Shown here: positions 1 through 11,326 of the stretch, in pieces
How the letters are laid out: each line of letters begins with the position of its first letter
How positions within the stretch are numbered: position 1 is the first letter of the stretch
Assembly: GCA_024336345.1 (NCBI GenBank)
Contig: JANFOG010000010.1
Span: 558,001-622,000 of the forward strand
Source of the DNA: Mariannaea sp. PMI_226
Lineage: Eukaryota > Ascomycota > Sordariomycetes > Hypocreales > Nectriaceae
Direction of reading: 5' to 3'
DNA: 64,000 bases
Translations under genes and position numbers: made by a program
The notes under the pieces: model-generated
The model's database searches: none
Told to the model about the DNA's origin: nothing
Seen by the model: only the letters and a program-made list of their open reading frames with translations

Positions 1-906
1 GCGATGAACGAGTTCCTTTCTCTCCAACCCCCCTCGCGTGACCCTTTTGCTGTTGGGCCTCGCGAGCATCTCAACCAGCTCCTGAGCATTGTCGCTATTA
101 TTCGAAATGGCGATTACCGTTTCCTTCCACTCCTCCTGAGCAAGGTTAGCGAGGTTCTTCCTCGGCTGGCTACTCCGATGCTTCAGAACCCCCCTGAGAA
201 TCCCAACTTGGCCAACATCGACATCTTCGATGGGTTTGGTTCTTCTGGTATTGCCCAGCCTCCGCCACACATGCAGATGCCCATGGATGCCGAGTATGGC
301 CAGCAGAAATACAATGTAGAAGATTACGACAGGAAGTTTTCTGTCGATGAATACGAGAAAAAGTACTCGATGGACATGAGTGGGGGAACTCCTGATTCCC
401 TCCCAAATTCACATGCTTCGAATGGCACACCTCCAGTCAGCCAACAAGGTTCTGACATGAATACGTCGTTCGTTAGCTCGCCGAGCGTCATGTCGCCCGG
501 CGTGGATTATTCTCATAACATGAACGGATTCGCATGCACCCCAATGTCGGAAATGGTCATGAGCCCTCTGGGTAATACTGCACAATCAACCCACGGATTA
601 AATTCTCAACACATGGCTCCTCAAGTCAACCATTCGCATGATACAATGTGTCAATTGACGAATATGACGACACAAGGCATGCACAATCAAGGTATGACCA
701 CAACGACACTTCCTACGTCACATTCGATAAATGGAATGTACAACATTCGCCAGGCCCGGCAGGGTAGCTTTCACATCCAAAATCAACAATCCATGAGGAC
801 TGTTGGCGATTTTCAAGGCCTTCAACGAGCCGGATCTGATCTTGGCCAAGGTATGGGCGGGATGAATCCCATGCCTAGTGAAATTGATTTTGGCGCCACG
901 AGGTGA
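1..906 (+). CDS. C-terminal part of a probable fungal transcription factor (5' truncated)
   Basis: The frame is open from the first base of the window to a TGA at 904-906, giving the last 301 or so residues of a protein whose start lies outside. The first 55 residues are leucine-rich and helical, like the end of the fungal-specific regulatory domain of Zn(II)2Cys6 activators. The rest is low complexity, rich in Met, Asn, Gln, Ser, Thr and Pro, with a Tyr/Asp/Lys-rich repeat-like stretch (YNVEDYDRKF, then FSVDEYEKKY), as in activator tails. No zinc cluster is in view, so the family is inference; plant-polysaccharide or starch regulators (CLR-2 or AmyR type) came to mind but I cannot decide. 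A start at the ATG at position 4 is possible formally but unlikely, since the fragment has no DNA-binding domain. Confidence 0.5.
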   Translation, partial: AMNEFLSLQPPSRDPFAVGPREHLNQLLSIVAIIRNGDYRFLPLLLSKVSEVLPRLATPMLQNPPENPNLANIDIFDGFGSSGIAQPPPHMQMPMDAEYGQQKYNVEDYDRKFSVDEYEKKYSMDMSGGTPDSLPNSHASNGTPPVSQQGSDMNTSFVSSPSVMSPGVDYSHNMNGFACTPMSEMVMSPLGNTAQSTHGLNSQHMAPQVNHSHDTMCQLTNMTTQGMHNQGMTTTTLPTSHSINGMYNIRQARQGSFHIQNQQSMRTVGDFQGLQRAGSDLGQGMGGMNPMPSEIDFGATR

Positions 907-1903
907 CGAAGACACGAAAAATCCCATTTCATCCCACCTTGATAAATTTCGCTGAATGCAAAAGACTCATTGTCACCTCGTCACCCCTACACACTATTTC
1001 TTTTGTTATTACGCCTCTATGGTCGCCGCTTTCTATGAGAATTACCGGACAGATGCGTTTTTTATATTATTCTAGCTCTGTTTCGTCTGTTTTGATACGT
1101 TGTGTTAGCGGGAACCATTCGGACCCTTCATTATGTCCCAAGTTTTCTTTTGTTTGTTGTCATTAGACCCCTGTGGCTGATCATTTATCCGTCGGTATTG
1201 GGTGGATCTTGCAAGAGGAGTTGGAGTTTTGGATGTACAAATTCAGAATTATGGGAGTCCAGTGTATTGGTCATTTCGTCGTTCTAGCCCATCGGGAATG
1301 GGATAGAGGGCTGGAGGCCCTCAAGACTTGGGAGATGGAAACACAGATATTCAGATGCCAAGGAAATAGGAACGTAAGATTAGGAAGGCAAAGTGCCATG
1401 GCCAGACAGCACAAGATTGGGAGCTTGCCCGTTATTTTCAATAGATTGGATAATGCAAATCTTGTTAGCATGTCACAGTTCCATATGAATATGAAGTACA
1501 TCATCAATGTGAATTGTAGGCGGCGAGCATCCGGTACGAGATGTTTGGAGCTTGTTTTAGACGAAGCGCCTCAGTTGGCATCAATCTTATTGTTGTATCT
1601 CTCGGCTGAGAGCCCGAGGATATTTCTAACTCCAAACCCATGGTATCATGAAAGCCGGCCGTCAATAACATGCAGAGATGCATATTTTATATCTCGTTTA
1701 AGTTTTCGTTATTCGTTTTTATATAGAATTTGGTCATAAAGTCGTGGTGAATAATTCATCATCAATACACTTGTTTCTTGTCGTTAGGCGTAGGACTTTG
1801 TGAGATCAATTTTCAGGAAAGAAATAGAGAGGGAAAAGAAAAGAGGGCGGGGAAATTTAAGAAGACGTAAGGGTGAAGAAAACAGCAGGGATGGATGAGT
1901 ATT
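907..1903. other. Intergenic: 3' flanks of two convergent genes
   Basis: AT-rich 3' flank shared by the convergent transcription-factor fragment and the lipase gene. Open frames here (the longest 188 codons, 1173-1739) have no recognisable domain and look like chance. Positions 1785-1804 are a near copy of a 21-nt piece of lipase exon 2 (2923-2943). Confidence 0.6.
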
Positions 1904-4190
1904 TCAACGCTTGGCAGTCACAGCTTCAACTGCGAGAACCTCAACGCGGCCGGCGTAGAGGCTCATCAAATGGCACACCGGATCACCCCAGATCATGCCT
2001 CGTAGCTGCTCTTCGGCACATGTCACGGCCACAACGCCTTCACTGATTCGCTCGCGAACAGTTTTGCGATCCTTGACCTTGGCCTTGGGGTCCCCAGAGC
2101 GAAGAACGATGAGGCGGCCTGCGTTGCTGAGCGTGCAAGCGGGCACTTTCCATGTGGGCTTCCGGACAGCCGACGATGAACGAGAGCGCGACTTGGACTT
2201 GGTCTTCGAGTGAGACCGGCCACGCTGGTCTTTATGCTTGCTAAAGGGCATGAAAGGTGGCGGGCAGGCAAGCAGCTCCAGGAGACTTCGGACGTAGGCC
2301 TTGTCGGCGCGAACAACGGGGTCGCCTTCATTGACAAAGCTGAGGAACAAACTCCTGCGCAGATCGGGACGATCCGGTGTCATCAGGGGAAGGAGGCTCA
2401 CGGGAGGCGTGCCAAATGTGATGCAGTGTACACGCCTGAAGCAGCCGGACAAGACATTGAGCTCACTCTCGGCTTCCTTCGTCTCGGACAACATGTGAGA
2501 GTACAGCAATGCGGCTACAGCGCCTCCTGCTGAGTGGCCGGTGATGAGCAGACTGTATCTTGACCTGGATGGGTCTTCCCTGAGCAACTGCCTCAAGCGC
2601 GCAGCCACCGGTTTGACCATTTTTTTGGCTACGCTCAAAAATCCAGAGTGACACGAGTTCCCCGGGTCGTCCAGAAAGCCTCGGGGACTAACAGGAGCGT
2701 CATTCAAATTCACGGCCCAGTCCATAAACGATGCGGTACCGCGGATGGCGAAGACAATTGTATTCATGTGGTCCATAGGGACGGACTTGATACACATGGC
2801 TTTTGTCCCGGTCAGCCAGTCGCCTGAGACGTGTGCGTCGAGTTCGGCACCGGTGGGTTTGTCGTAGACTCGATGGGAGTACTGGGCTGCAAGGCAGAGC
2901 ATGGGCCATGTGGTTACGTAGCTAGGCGTAAGGACTTTGTGAGTAAACATGGTTCTTAGGTTGTTTATCATGGTAGTTTTGGGTGAGTACGACAGAAGGA
3001 GGAGAGAACCGGCGAAACGCAAATTTCGACCTTTTTTTCTTTTCAACTTACAGAGAAACAGGGGGTAGCTCACGAGGAAGCTTAGAGTTGGCATATAGCT
3101 CGACCTTGGAGAAGTAATTCCCGGAAACAACAGACACTGCAACATTGGTGGCAGTCTGAGGTCTCTTGTGTTTGGGGCCTTTCTTGGTCCTAGGGGGTTG
3201 CCTGGGCTGGGGCTGGGGAAAGATGGCGTTGCGCTCCTGGGGGGCAAGATCGAAAGAAACAGCCTTCCTGGTGGGAACGGTTTCTGCGAGAGGGCCTGTG
3301 GCATGACAGTCGAACAGGTCATTCTCATTTCCGTAACATTTCTCATGATCGATGAGTGTCATGACGTTGTTGAAGCGGTTGTAGATCTGGTCGTAGTCGG
3401 GATTTGCACCATTGTTGGCACCGTGCCATGCGGAGAGACCCTCGTCGTAGACTTGGACTTGAGGGGCGAAGGGGATGAAGTTTCTGGTAAAGCCACTCAC
3501 AGAGCCAGCGAGGCGGCTGAGGGTTGTGTGATGTTGTGTTTGTTGTGGTTGCTGCTGATATATTGACTGGTGTTGAGGAGGAACTTGAGGGGGTGGGAAA
3601 GGCGACGAGGGCTGATTAGGCTGATTAGGACCTGGAGACATCTGATGCGGCATACCACCAGGATGATATTCCAGTGGAGGTGGTCCATGATGTTGGAGCT
3701 GTTGTTGTTGCTGCTGCTGAGGCGGCCCCAAGTAATAATGCTGATTTACAATCACAGGATGGTGGTGATAGGGCGGAGCCGGCACGGGAGCTGGAGCTGG
3801 AGGAGGAACTGGAGCTGGGGCCGGGGCCGAAGCGGGGATCGGATCCGGAACCGGATCCCATTCTGATGGAGGAAGAAGGTAGTCCATTGGATGAATGTGA
3901 GGTTGGGATTGAGCAGCATATTGGTGGATATAGGGAAGATTTGAACGTGAAACAGCTCCCGGTGGCCGTGTCGGAGGTGGCCTTGACGGCTGCTGTGATA
4001 GAGGCCGTTGAAGCCGATTTGGTCCGCTGGGAGCAGCCGGGCCAGGCTGAGGCGACGGAGGAGCAGGAGGAAGTACACGGGTAGCGTACACATTGGGAGG
4101 ATCCGTAAAGGAGGGTTTGGATGCTTGTAGTTCCGGCTGCGGTTGAAGCAGTTTTTTGGACTTCCAATTGTTCTTTGAGAACCAACCCAT
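1904..4190 (-). CDS. Class 3 (alpha/beta-hydrolase) lipase with long Pro/Gln-rich N-terminus
   Basis: Two exons, complement(2955 is intron end): 4190-3052 and 2954-1904, joined by a 97-nt GTAAGT...AAG intron; the total of 2190 nt gives 729 aa. The start is the ATG at 4190 (MGWFSKNNW). Residues 1-300 are disordered, rich in Pro, Gln, Ala and His, with Pro-Ala repeats and a Q7 run. The lipase domain occupies about residues 385-620: the nucleophile elbow GHSAGG puts the Ser near residue 521, NEGDPVVRADK supplies a likely Asp and VCHLMSLY a likely His. This is the class 3 (Rhizopus/Rhizomucor-type) fold that hydrolyses acylglycerols or related esters. No signal peptide is visible, so it should be intracellular; the Lys-rich N-terminus could touch membranes. 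Gly2 is present but Trp3 argues against N-myristoylation. It is divergent from the dehydrogenase at 7216, 3 kb away. Confidence 0.85.
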
Positions 4191-6227
4191 GGTGACGATA
4201 TTAATCTAGCGGCATTCGACTTGGGAGTTGACTATTGGAGGGAAAGGACAAGAGACGAATCGAAGAAAATGAAAGAAAAAGGGGGTGAAAAGGGACGAAG
4301 ATGAGTGGTAAGTGGGAAAGTTGGTGGTGAGAATATGCAGGCAGGCAGACAGACAGGAGGGCTGATCATCGAGGCTGTAGCAGCATGATGTTCTTTTTTT
4401 GGTCCCTCTCACACCCAGGGCAAGGCACACACCTACTCTGCAGACAAACACACGCAGTCTCAATCTCACTTCTCTCCCGCTTGCTTCGCTCAACTTGTGC
4501 GTGCAGCGGTCGTGATGTGAGACTAGGGAGTCTATACAACGACGAAAGATGGGGGAGAATGAGAGGAAGAGGAAGTAGTTGGTGGGAATTCGAAAAAAAA
4601 AAAGGAGGAAAAAAATCCAGAAAATGAGGATGAGAACGTGACACGGGCAGTAAACAAAGAAAAGGATAATCACAACAAGGATGCGAGTAGGCGAACTATT
4701 GAGGGGAGAGAGAGGGAGCGAGAGGGAGAGAATATGGGGAGGAGGGGGGTCTTTTGCATGCACACATGATGCGCCTCTGTTCCCCGCTGGTGGATGGTTC
4801 GGAGCAATATCAGTCAACAATGAATGGATGGAGATGAAGGATACTAAACCATATACAACTATTTTTGGTCCTATTTCTTATTACTATTATTAATTCGTTC
4901 AATCCTTTTATTCCTTTTTTTCCTTATCCTTTTCCCCTTTCCTCGCCCGCCTGTCGAGTTTCAACAACAAGGGCATGAAGGTGGAGGGGGAGGGGGTGGA
5001 AGGGCAGGATTATCATCAGCAGCCAGCTGCGCCAGGGATCAGCAACGACGACGCCCAGCCAGCCACCTTTTATTATAATAATGAAGGATAGCCATACTTC
5101 ATGCAAGGTTTACACGGTAGATACATCGACACGCGGCACATGGGGAACCGAAGAGAGACAGACTTTCAAACCCCCGGATGGGATAACTCACCTTCATCTC
5201 GATCCAAGGGGACAAGCAACATCCAAACAAACTGCTCAATTGAAGCACTGCAGCAGAAAGCAGGCCTCTGCCGAGCTGGTTTGCCCTGGACTACGTACTT
5301 GGAGAGAAGCTATGCATGCCTCTCTTCCTTGGCTGCAGCATCATCATCTGGCCGTCACGCACCAGTGTCTGTTCCAACCAAACCATTGCCTATCTATGTA
5401 CTCGAGCCCCCAAAGTTCTAAACGGGCTCTAGGGGCAGAATAGCTGCAAGCAAGCCCATGCTATTCGACACAAGGTCTCGTCTGGTTGGTACTCGTGATT
5501 CGCAGGCGAACGAATAGGACGGTACGTGGCGATTTTGTGTCGCACGCCCTTGCAGGCTCGTGTTGAGAGCTGCGCTGCTCGGTGCTCGGTTGCTTGGCCA
5601 GGGAGCAGGCCTTTTTTTCTTCTCCTCTGGTAGTGATTTAGGACGAGGATTGATTGGAGAGGGGGAGGGGGAGTGGGTTTGGGAGGCAATTGGTTGGTGG
5701 TGATGCATTCGAGTAGTAGCAGCAAGCAAGTGTTTAGCAACAAGTTGCAACCAGCAGGCCGCATAGGATTGGACCAGTGACACGGTTTTGTTATGGTGGG
5801 CGCATGTTTGCCCGTTTATCGCGACCGGGGGTTGGCCAGAAACGCGGAAAAAAATAACAATCCATCTTGTCCATACGAAGTACAGTACATGAGATGCATG
5901 CATGTATGCGGGTGCAGGTGCAGCAGGTGCAGGCGCAAGTGCTGATGCTGGAGCTGATATGTGCGTCTGTACGGAGACATGATGCTATTCACGCCCAGCC
6001 CTCAGAAGATGATAACAAGGCGGATGCGACACCACTTTTTTTCTTTCTTTCTTTCTCTGGTAGTCTGCTCAGTTGACACTCTTCCATCTTTCCCACTCAC
6101 TTCCAGGTCATTCATACCTCATGACTAAGTCTTCTTGAGCAAGAAGCTGATGCAACTTGCTTTTTGGGGAGAAAGGCATCATCACCATGCTCACCCCAAG
6201 CCACTCACTTACTTACCCTCCCATCCC

Positions 6228-6263
6228 TCCCTCACTCCATCCCTCACTCCATCCCTCACTCCA
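6228..6263. repeat. Three perfect copies of a 12-bp tandem repeat
   Basis: The unit TCCCTCACTCCA occurs at 6228-6239, 6240-6251 and 6252-6263 and is followed by TCCA/ATCC 4-bp repeats to about 6274. It is a pyrimidine-rich minisatellite in the spacer upstream of the dehydrogenase and is probably length-variable. Confidence 0.9.
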
Positions 6264-7027
6264 TCCATCCATCCCGCTATGTCTCCCAAGTCCGTGAGTC
6301 TCGACGTCATCCGAACTATTGCCCCCCAACTACCGCCGCACCCGGGCCGCGCTGACAGCCGAGGCCTTTTATCCATTTTTGTCTTCCAGAACGCCTGGGG
6401 GCGCAGCGTTTCTTATACAGGTCTAGTTTTGCATGGAGGAAGTCTCAGATTCTCAGCCATGGAGGATCTGAGCGTTGGCTCTGCGTTTCCGAGTGCATGT
6501 CGGTCTGTGTTTTGCATTTGTGCTTGCTCCTGCTGTCTTGGTTTGCAACATGGTTTGGTGAAGGGAATGGATGTTCGCTGAGCTGCGATGCTAACTAGAT
6601 ATCTCCGTCACTTCATTTAGTTCGTCGGCCTTGATTCCTTGCTTTTCCCCGACGGAACATCCTCATTCCCGATCCTTGATATATCTTTCGACACTTATAG
6701 ACAGATACCATACAACGTGTGGTCTGACGCTAATCCGTTCTAGGAAACAATCCTAGTTTCGCTCTAACCTCCGTTCGTATACAAGCTTGCGGCGTCCACT
6801 GAGCTTCTACAAGCTTCACCAGGCAATGCCCGCTGTTTCTGGCCATACAGGGGATTTTGTTTTCTTTCTTTCTCTCTCTCTCTGGCAAGATGCTAACTGG
6901 AGACCTAACAATAACTAAAGAATTAGAATGGGGATTTGACCTTAACTCCGTTGCGTATTCCGGTCCCCGGGTGAAATTACGAGTCCGACATATGTCGCAT
7001 TCCCCAATATCGTTCGTGATGTTCAAG

Positions 7028-7035
7028 TATAAAAG
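7028..7035 (+). promoter_or_regulatory. TATA box of the dehydrogenase gene
   Basis: TATAAAAG lies 181 bp upstream of the ATG at 7216 and is followed by a CT- and CA-rich leader, a usual fungal core-promoter layout. This is a motif match only. Confidence 0.5.
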
Positions 7036-7215
7036 AGAGCCTGGAGCTGGGCTTGACTCCAGAAATGCCCTCAAACCAGCACTCTTAGACTCTCCAGTAG
7101 ATTTTCTTTTGACCGAGAGCTCTCTTAACAGGTCTCTTATCGCAATTCATTTGCCCGTTCTTGAAAATTCCACGACTCTCCCATCCACCAACACTTACAC
7201 GATACCAAATCCACA

Positions 7216-8352
7216 ATGACTCTCCCAGCTACCATGAAGGGCCTTATCCTCCACGAGGATAAGTCCATCATCCTCGAAACTTCTCTCCCTGTCCCTTCTC
7301 CCACTGAGGGCTCCGCCATTATCCGTGTCATCACCGCCCATGCGAACCCAAACTTCGTCAAGATGGTCCGCAACGACCCCTCCGCGCACATGTTCACCCA
7401 ACCTCGACCTCTCACCCCCGGTGGCTACTGCTTCGGTCGCATTGCTGCTGTTGGACCTGACGCTACGGTTCTGTCCGAGGGGCAACTAGTCATGCTTGAT
7501 CACTTCTTCCGCGCAAGAGACGATCCCACCGTCCAGGTGCTCTGGACCATGCACGATGGGAACACGCCCGAGAGCAAGAAGCTGCACCTTGCCTGGAAGA
7601 ACGGAAGCTATGCAGAATACTGCAAAGCGCCGCTTGAGAACATTTACCCGCTTAACGAGAAGCGCCTTTGCGGACCCGTGAGCGAGGGTGGTCTTGGATA
7701 CTCTATCAACGACCTTGCCCACTTCGCCCCTCTCATAGTGCCTGCTGGTGGTCTTAGAAGCATCAATCTCCAGGCTGGCGAGACCGTCATTGTTTCCCCT
7801 GCCACAGGTCTTTTCTCTGGCTCTGCAATCTCTGTCGCTCTCGCTATGGGTGCTGATGTGATTGCTGTGTCCAGGTCAGGCGAGGGCCTGGCTAAAGTCA
7901 AGGACATGTTCCCTTCGGTCAGCACCGTCCAACTCACCGGCGAAGTCGAGGCCGACACTGCCTCTATCGTCGCCGCTTCAGGCAGCCACCCGCCCGACGC
8001 CTTCATTGACATCTCGCCGCCTGCTGCAACAGGATTCACGGGAACCACCGCCTGCATGATGGCAGTGAAGAGCTACGGCCGAATCGTCTTGATGGGAGGT
8101 CGCGGAGATGCTAGCATCCCCATCCCCTGGCCATTGGCTTTGTACAAGAATTTGACTATTAAGGGTGGATTTATGTACGAGCGCGACGATGTTCGTCAAG
8201 TCATTCGAATTGTTGAGGGTGGGAAGGTCAAGTTTGGCAAGGAGAATGGGTACGAGGTCAACGGGGCGTATAAGTTGGAGGAGTGGGAGGAGGCTGCCGA
8301 CGCGGCTGTAGAGCACACTGGTTTTGGAAAAGTTGTTCTGATAAACCCTTAG
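7216..8352 (+). CDS. Medium-chain dehydrogenase/reductase (zinc-independent, quinone-oxidoreductase-like)
   Basis: Single exon, 378 aa, from the ATG at 7216 (a second in-frame ATG follows at 7234). The N-terminal GroES-like half contains GGYCFGRIAAVGPDA; the second half is a Rossmann domain (VIVSPATGLFSGSAISVALAMGA region, then VIAVSRS) that binds NAD(P)H. The glycine motif is PATGLFSG rather than GxGxxG. The Cys/His/Cys ligands of zinc alcohol dehydrogenases are not found in the usual places, which points to the zinc-independent branch that reduces alpha,beta-unsaturated carbonyls or quinones. No targeting signal is seen, so it is probably cytosolic. It stands alone between two 3-kb gaps with its own TATA box, which suggests inducible expression. 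The substrate cannot be told from sequence. Confidence 0.85.
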   Translation: MTLPATMKGLILHEDKSIILETSLPVPSPTEGSAIIRVITAHANPNFVKMVRNDPSAHMFTQPRPLTPGGYCFGRIAAVGPDATVLSEGQLVMLDHFFRARDDPTVQVLWTMHDGNTPESKKLHLAWKNGSYAEYCKAPLENIYPLNEKRLCGPVSEGGLGYSINDLAHFAPLIVPAGGLRSINLQAGETVIVSPATGLFSGSAISVALAMGADVIAVSRSGEGLAKVKDMFPSVSTVQLTGEVEADTASIVAASGSHPPDAFIDISPPAATGFTGTTACMMAVKSYGRIVLMGGRGDASIPIPWPLALYKNLTIKGGFMYERDDVRQVIRIVEGGKVKFGKENGYEVNGAYKLEEWEEAADAAVEHTGFGKVVLINP

Positions 8353-11326
8353 ATTCCTGGAGAATATTTTATTCATGGTACACTGCGAAGGCGAAGATAT
8401 TGTTGATCAAGGAGATTAGTTTTGTTCCGGAAGCCAGTTCAGTTTAGCCAGTATTCTCTGGTGTGACCCGTGTAGACCAATGTAGCTTCGAGATAACCAT
8501 TGTATTTCCCAAACCAATATAAAATATATGTGTTAGGAGACAGTTTGCCCTTCAACTACCGGATGCACATGCATCGTTTCCTGGCACGAGCATGGTCGGC
8601 AAAGTGGCCACTAGCTGCTTAAGCTCTACATATCATGATACACCTCGCAGGTTAGTAGTCTAGAGATAATCTGCCACCTCAGGAAGAATAGTTGTTAACC
8701 TAACTATCTAATGATAGCTTCTTTGAACCAAATCTCCTTTTGGTCATCCCCGTCTCGAAAGGGTACGTCTGATTGAAGGAGTTAGACCACATGCGATTCC
8801 AGTCTCAAACACGCAGACTGGGGGGCGAAGGAGAGCTTTCCGTGATATGCAGGCTTTATTTCGGAGTATCTAAGCGGAGGCAGAAGTGATTACCGCATGG
8901 CTGACTGGTGAGATCATGTGGACAAGCAGCTGATGGCACCTGATAGTATGGTGCTGCCACTCTTGATGACCCAGGATGGGTCGACACAAACGTAATCTGA
9001 AATATTACGAAGGTCCCACGAGCATCCTCTACTTAGCGTATACAAATACAAATTTCCTGTAATCCTGAAAGTTCTGGGCATCAGGTTTCATCATGCCTTG
9101 AGTACAAAAACATGAGAGATTCGACTTCTCGGCGGACATTTGCTTTCGTATCAAGAAAGACCGAAACCTGAAATTACCATTCTAGTCCCTCAGAGGTTTG
9201 AGCAAATGAGCGGGCATATATGCTACAGATATCTGTTAATCAACTTCTTTTACTATTTCTACGGCCTTCATTCCTGAATTAGTTTCATTATGAATGAGAA
9301 TAGTTGCTGTTACATAGAGCAAGTTATGAGGAACAAACCATGGCGTCTAATGGCTCGGGCCTGGGGCGATGTGTGTGTGTGGGAGTTACCGTGCCAAGAA
9401 CAGTTGACGAAGTTGCTCTTCGAAATCCAATATTCCCTTTCATGCCATCGTGATCAAGCGGCCAGGTCGTCTACTATGGAAGTGCAACACAGGCTGAGTA
9501 ATTGTACACTACATTCAGCCGTTCAATTCCAGAAGGCGAGTTGTCTCGAGCATCTGCCAAAAGTCACAAGAGAAGTAGTTTTTCTTTTTGGACGACTATG
9601 TTCCTCGTGTTGAACATCTCAGAATAATGCTGACGAGTTGAGGATAAAAGAACCCAGAAGCATTCGCAAGAGGTTGTTGAGGGTAGATGCATTGTCTGCA
9701 CTAGCCTGCCTCACAGAAGTGTGATGCAGTTGACTCTTTGCTTTTTCCAATTCTTCACCTTCTGGTCCGTGTTCATCAAGTCGTATGTGGTAACTGTGAC
9801 AACTCCGTCAAGAAAAAAGAGCGACAAAATCCTGGCAGCGGTTTGGTGTTCTTAGCGTTACCACGAGCTGCCTAAATACTACAGAAGCAGTGTTGACTTA
9901 GTTCCCAAGTTATATCTAGTATCGTTGCGACCGCTGAAGGAAGACAGGACGCTGCGCAAAGAGGCAGGCATTTAAGGCATCGCGCATCTCCGTCGTGGGT
10001 CTTATTTGCTCATCAGAGCAGACAGGACAAAATTTCTCGAGTAGCCAGCATGGTTCCGTCTCACAGGACTTTGCACTCTTTGACATGGCTGTATCCTGGA
10101 CCCAGGTAATAATAACTCATGTCATGCTGACATACAGGGACGAAGTTCTCGCCTATCCTGTGACGCCAACTTGCTATTCGTGTTCCTCCAAATATTAAAA
10201 CTCAACTCAGCTGAATGTTCGGAGTAGCAAACCGCCTATGTCGATGAGTATGTGCTTTCTTTATTTATGAAATACACAGATGAGCAATCTCGCCGAAATA
10301 CGTGCATGTCCTATTTTTGATAGCATTGATGACTAGTCAATATCCTTGAGGGGCTGTGGTGGGCGGATGCCGCATCGACCGCTATTATGTCTGACAGGCC
10401 GCCTGAAACTAAAGCCTTGCGGGCCTTGTATGTGGCATTGCCAAGGACGCCGTTGTCTCCGTATCCATCGTACCTCGGACCGCTCGGGTTCTGCCTGCTT
10501 CCCGGTGCTGGCGGCTGGTTCGGCTTTGGTTCTTTGGGGACCAGAGTCGCATTACAACATCAAACAGCTACGTGATTAAACAGGCAATGGGATGAACGGC
10601 ATTTCAGCAGGATGGGGCGGCGACGGGGCGTGACGGGGCACCAGCCGAGGCGGGATGAACCCGCATGACGAGTTTGACAAGAATTAACGGCCTTTTACGT
10701 GCGTACCTCGTCTCGGTGCGGAGCCAGCACCATGGAGCACGAATGGAAAAGAGAAAGGAAAAAAGAATGGAGAACGGAGCCGAGCGAGCTCTGCGGGTGG
10801 AGGCACTTGGGCACTTGGGCACTTAGCACTGGACGGGCTGAACGAACTGGAAACATGCAAACAGAGAAAACGATGGAAGCCCTTACGTCATTCGCTAGCC
10901 AGGGGAGAGGGGGGTTCCTTCCTTGGGGGGGCAGAACGGTAGTGGGACGCAGCTGCCAGATCTCAGGCACCGCATCCAGCAAGCAAGTAGCAGCCAGGGA
11001 AGCCGCAAGACGCAAGACGGGAAGAAAGCTTGCACGGTTGTCAAATGACAGGAGCTTCTTCCAACTTCATGCCACGTCGTTGACGACATCGTATTTACCG
11101 GTCGATTTTCCTTTTTCCCTCCCTCAACTATTTTTTCCCTTTTGTCCCCGCTTCGATCTACCTCCGTATCTTATCCTGCTTTGTTTCTTCTTGCTTTGCT
11201 CGTTTGTCTTATCCACTTTGTCTCTCCTCGCAAGCGTCAGCGCGGTGCCTCCCACTCAACATCCAGCCAGTCATCACAAAAAAAAGAACGCCCCAAGACA
11301 GACAGTACGGAGTAAAAATTGCCGAC
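8353..11326. other. Intergenic, 3 kb, no supported gene
   Basis: Spacer between the dehydrogenase and the sterol acyltransferase. Open frames such as 9290-9613 (107 codons) show no domain, codon pattern or neighbours supporting them. The last 700 bases are the likely acyltransferase promoter and leader, with C/T-rich tracts (11097-11230). No tRNA, repeat family or transposon end is visible. Confidence 0.5.

Larger units (their letters stand above)
4191..7215. other. Intergenic: divergent promoter region, 3 kb
   Basis: Separates the lipase start from the dehydrogenase start. It holds long purine/pyrimidine-biased tracts (about 4560-4760), short tandem repeats and a TATA box near its right end. 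The open frames here are low complexity (Leu/Phe/Ser or Arg/Glu runs) and I support none of them as genes. Confidence 0.55.

Noticed and set aside
1173..1739. 188-codon frame downstream of the first gene
   Set aside because: No recognisable motif or family; lies in the 3' flank and has a chance-like composition.
4206..4820. 204-codon minus-strand frame next to the lipase start
   Set aside because: Low-complexity Phe/Leu/Ser translation of a purine-rich tract that is more likely promoter and leader.
8640..8700. CAGGTTAGTAGTCTAGAG resembling part of a 5S rRNA gene
   Set aside because: The match stops after about 11 bases, and the rest of a 5S gene, including its ends, is missing.
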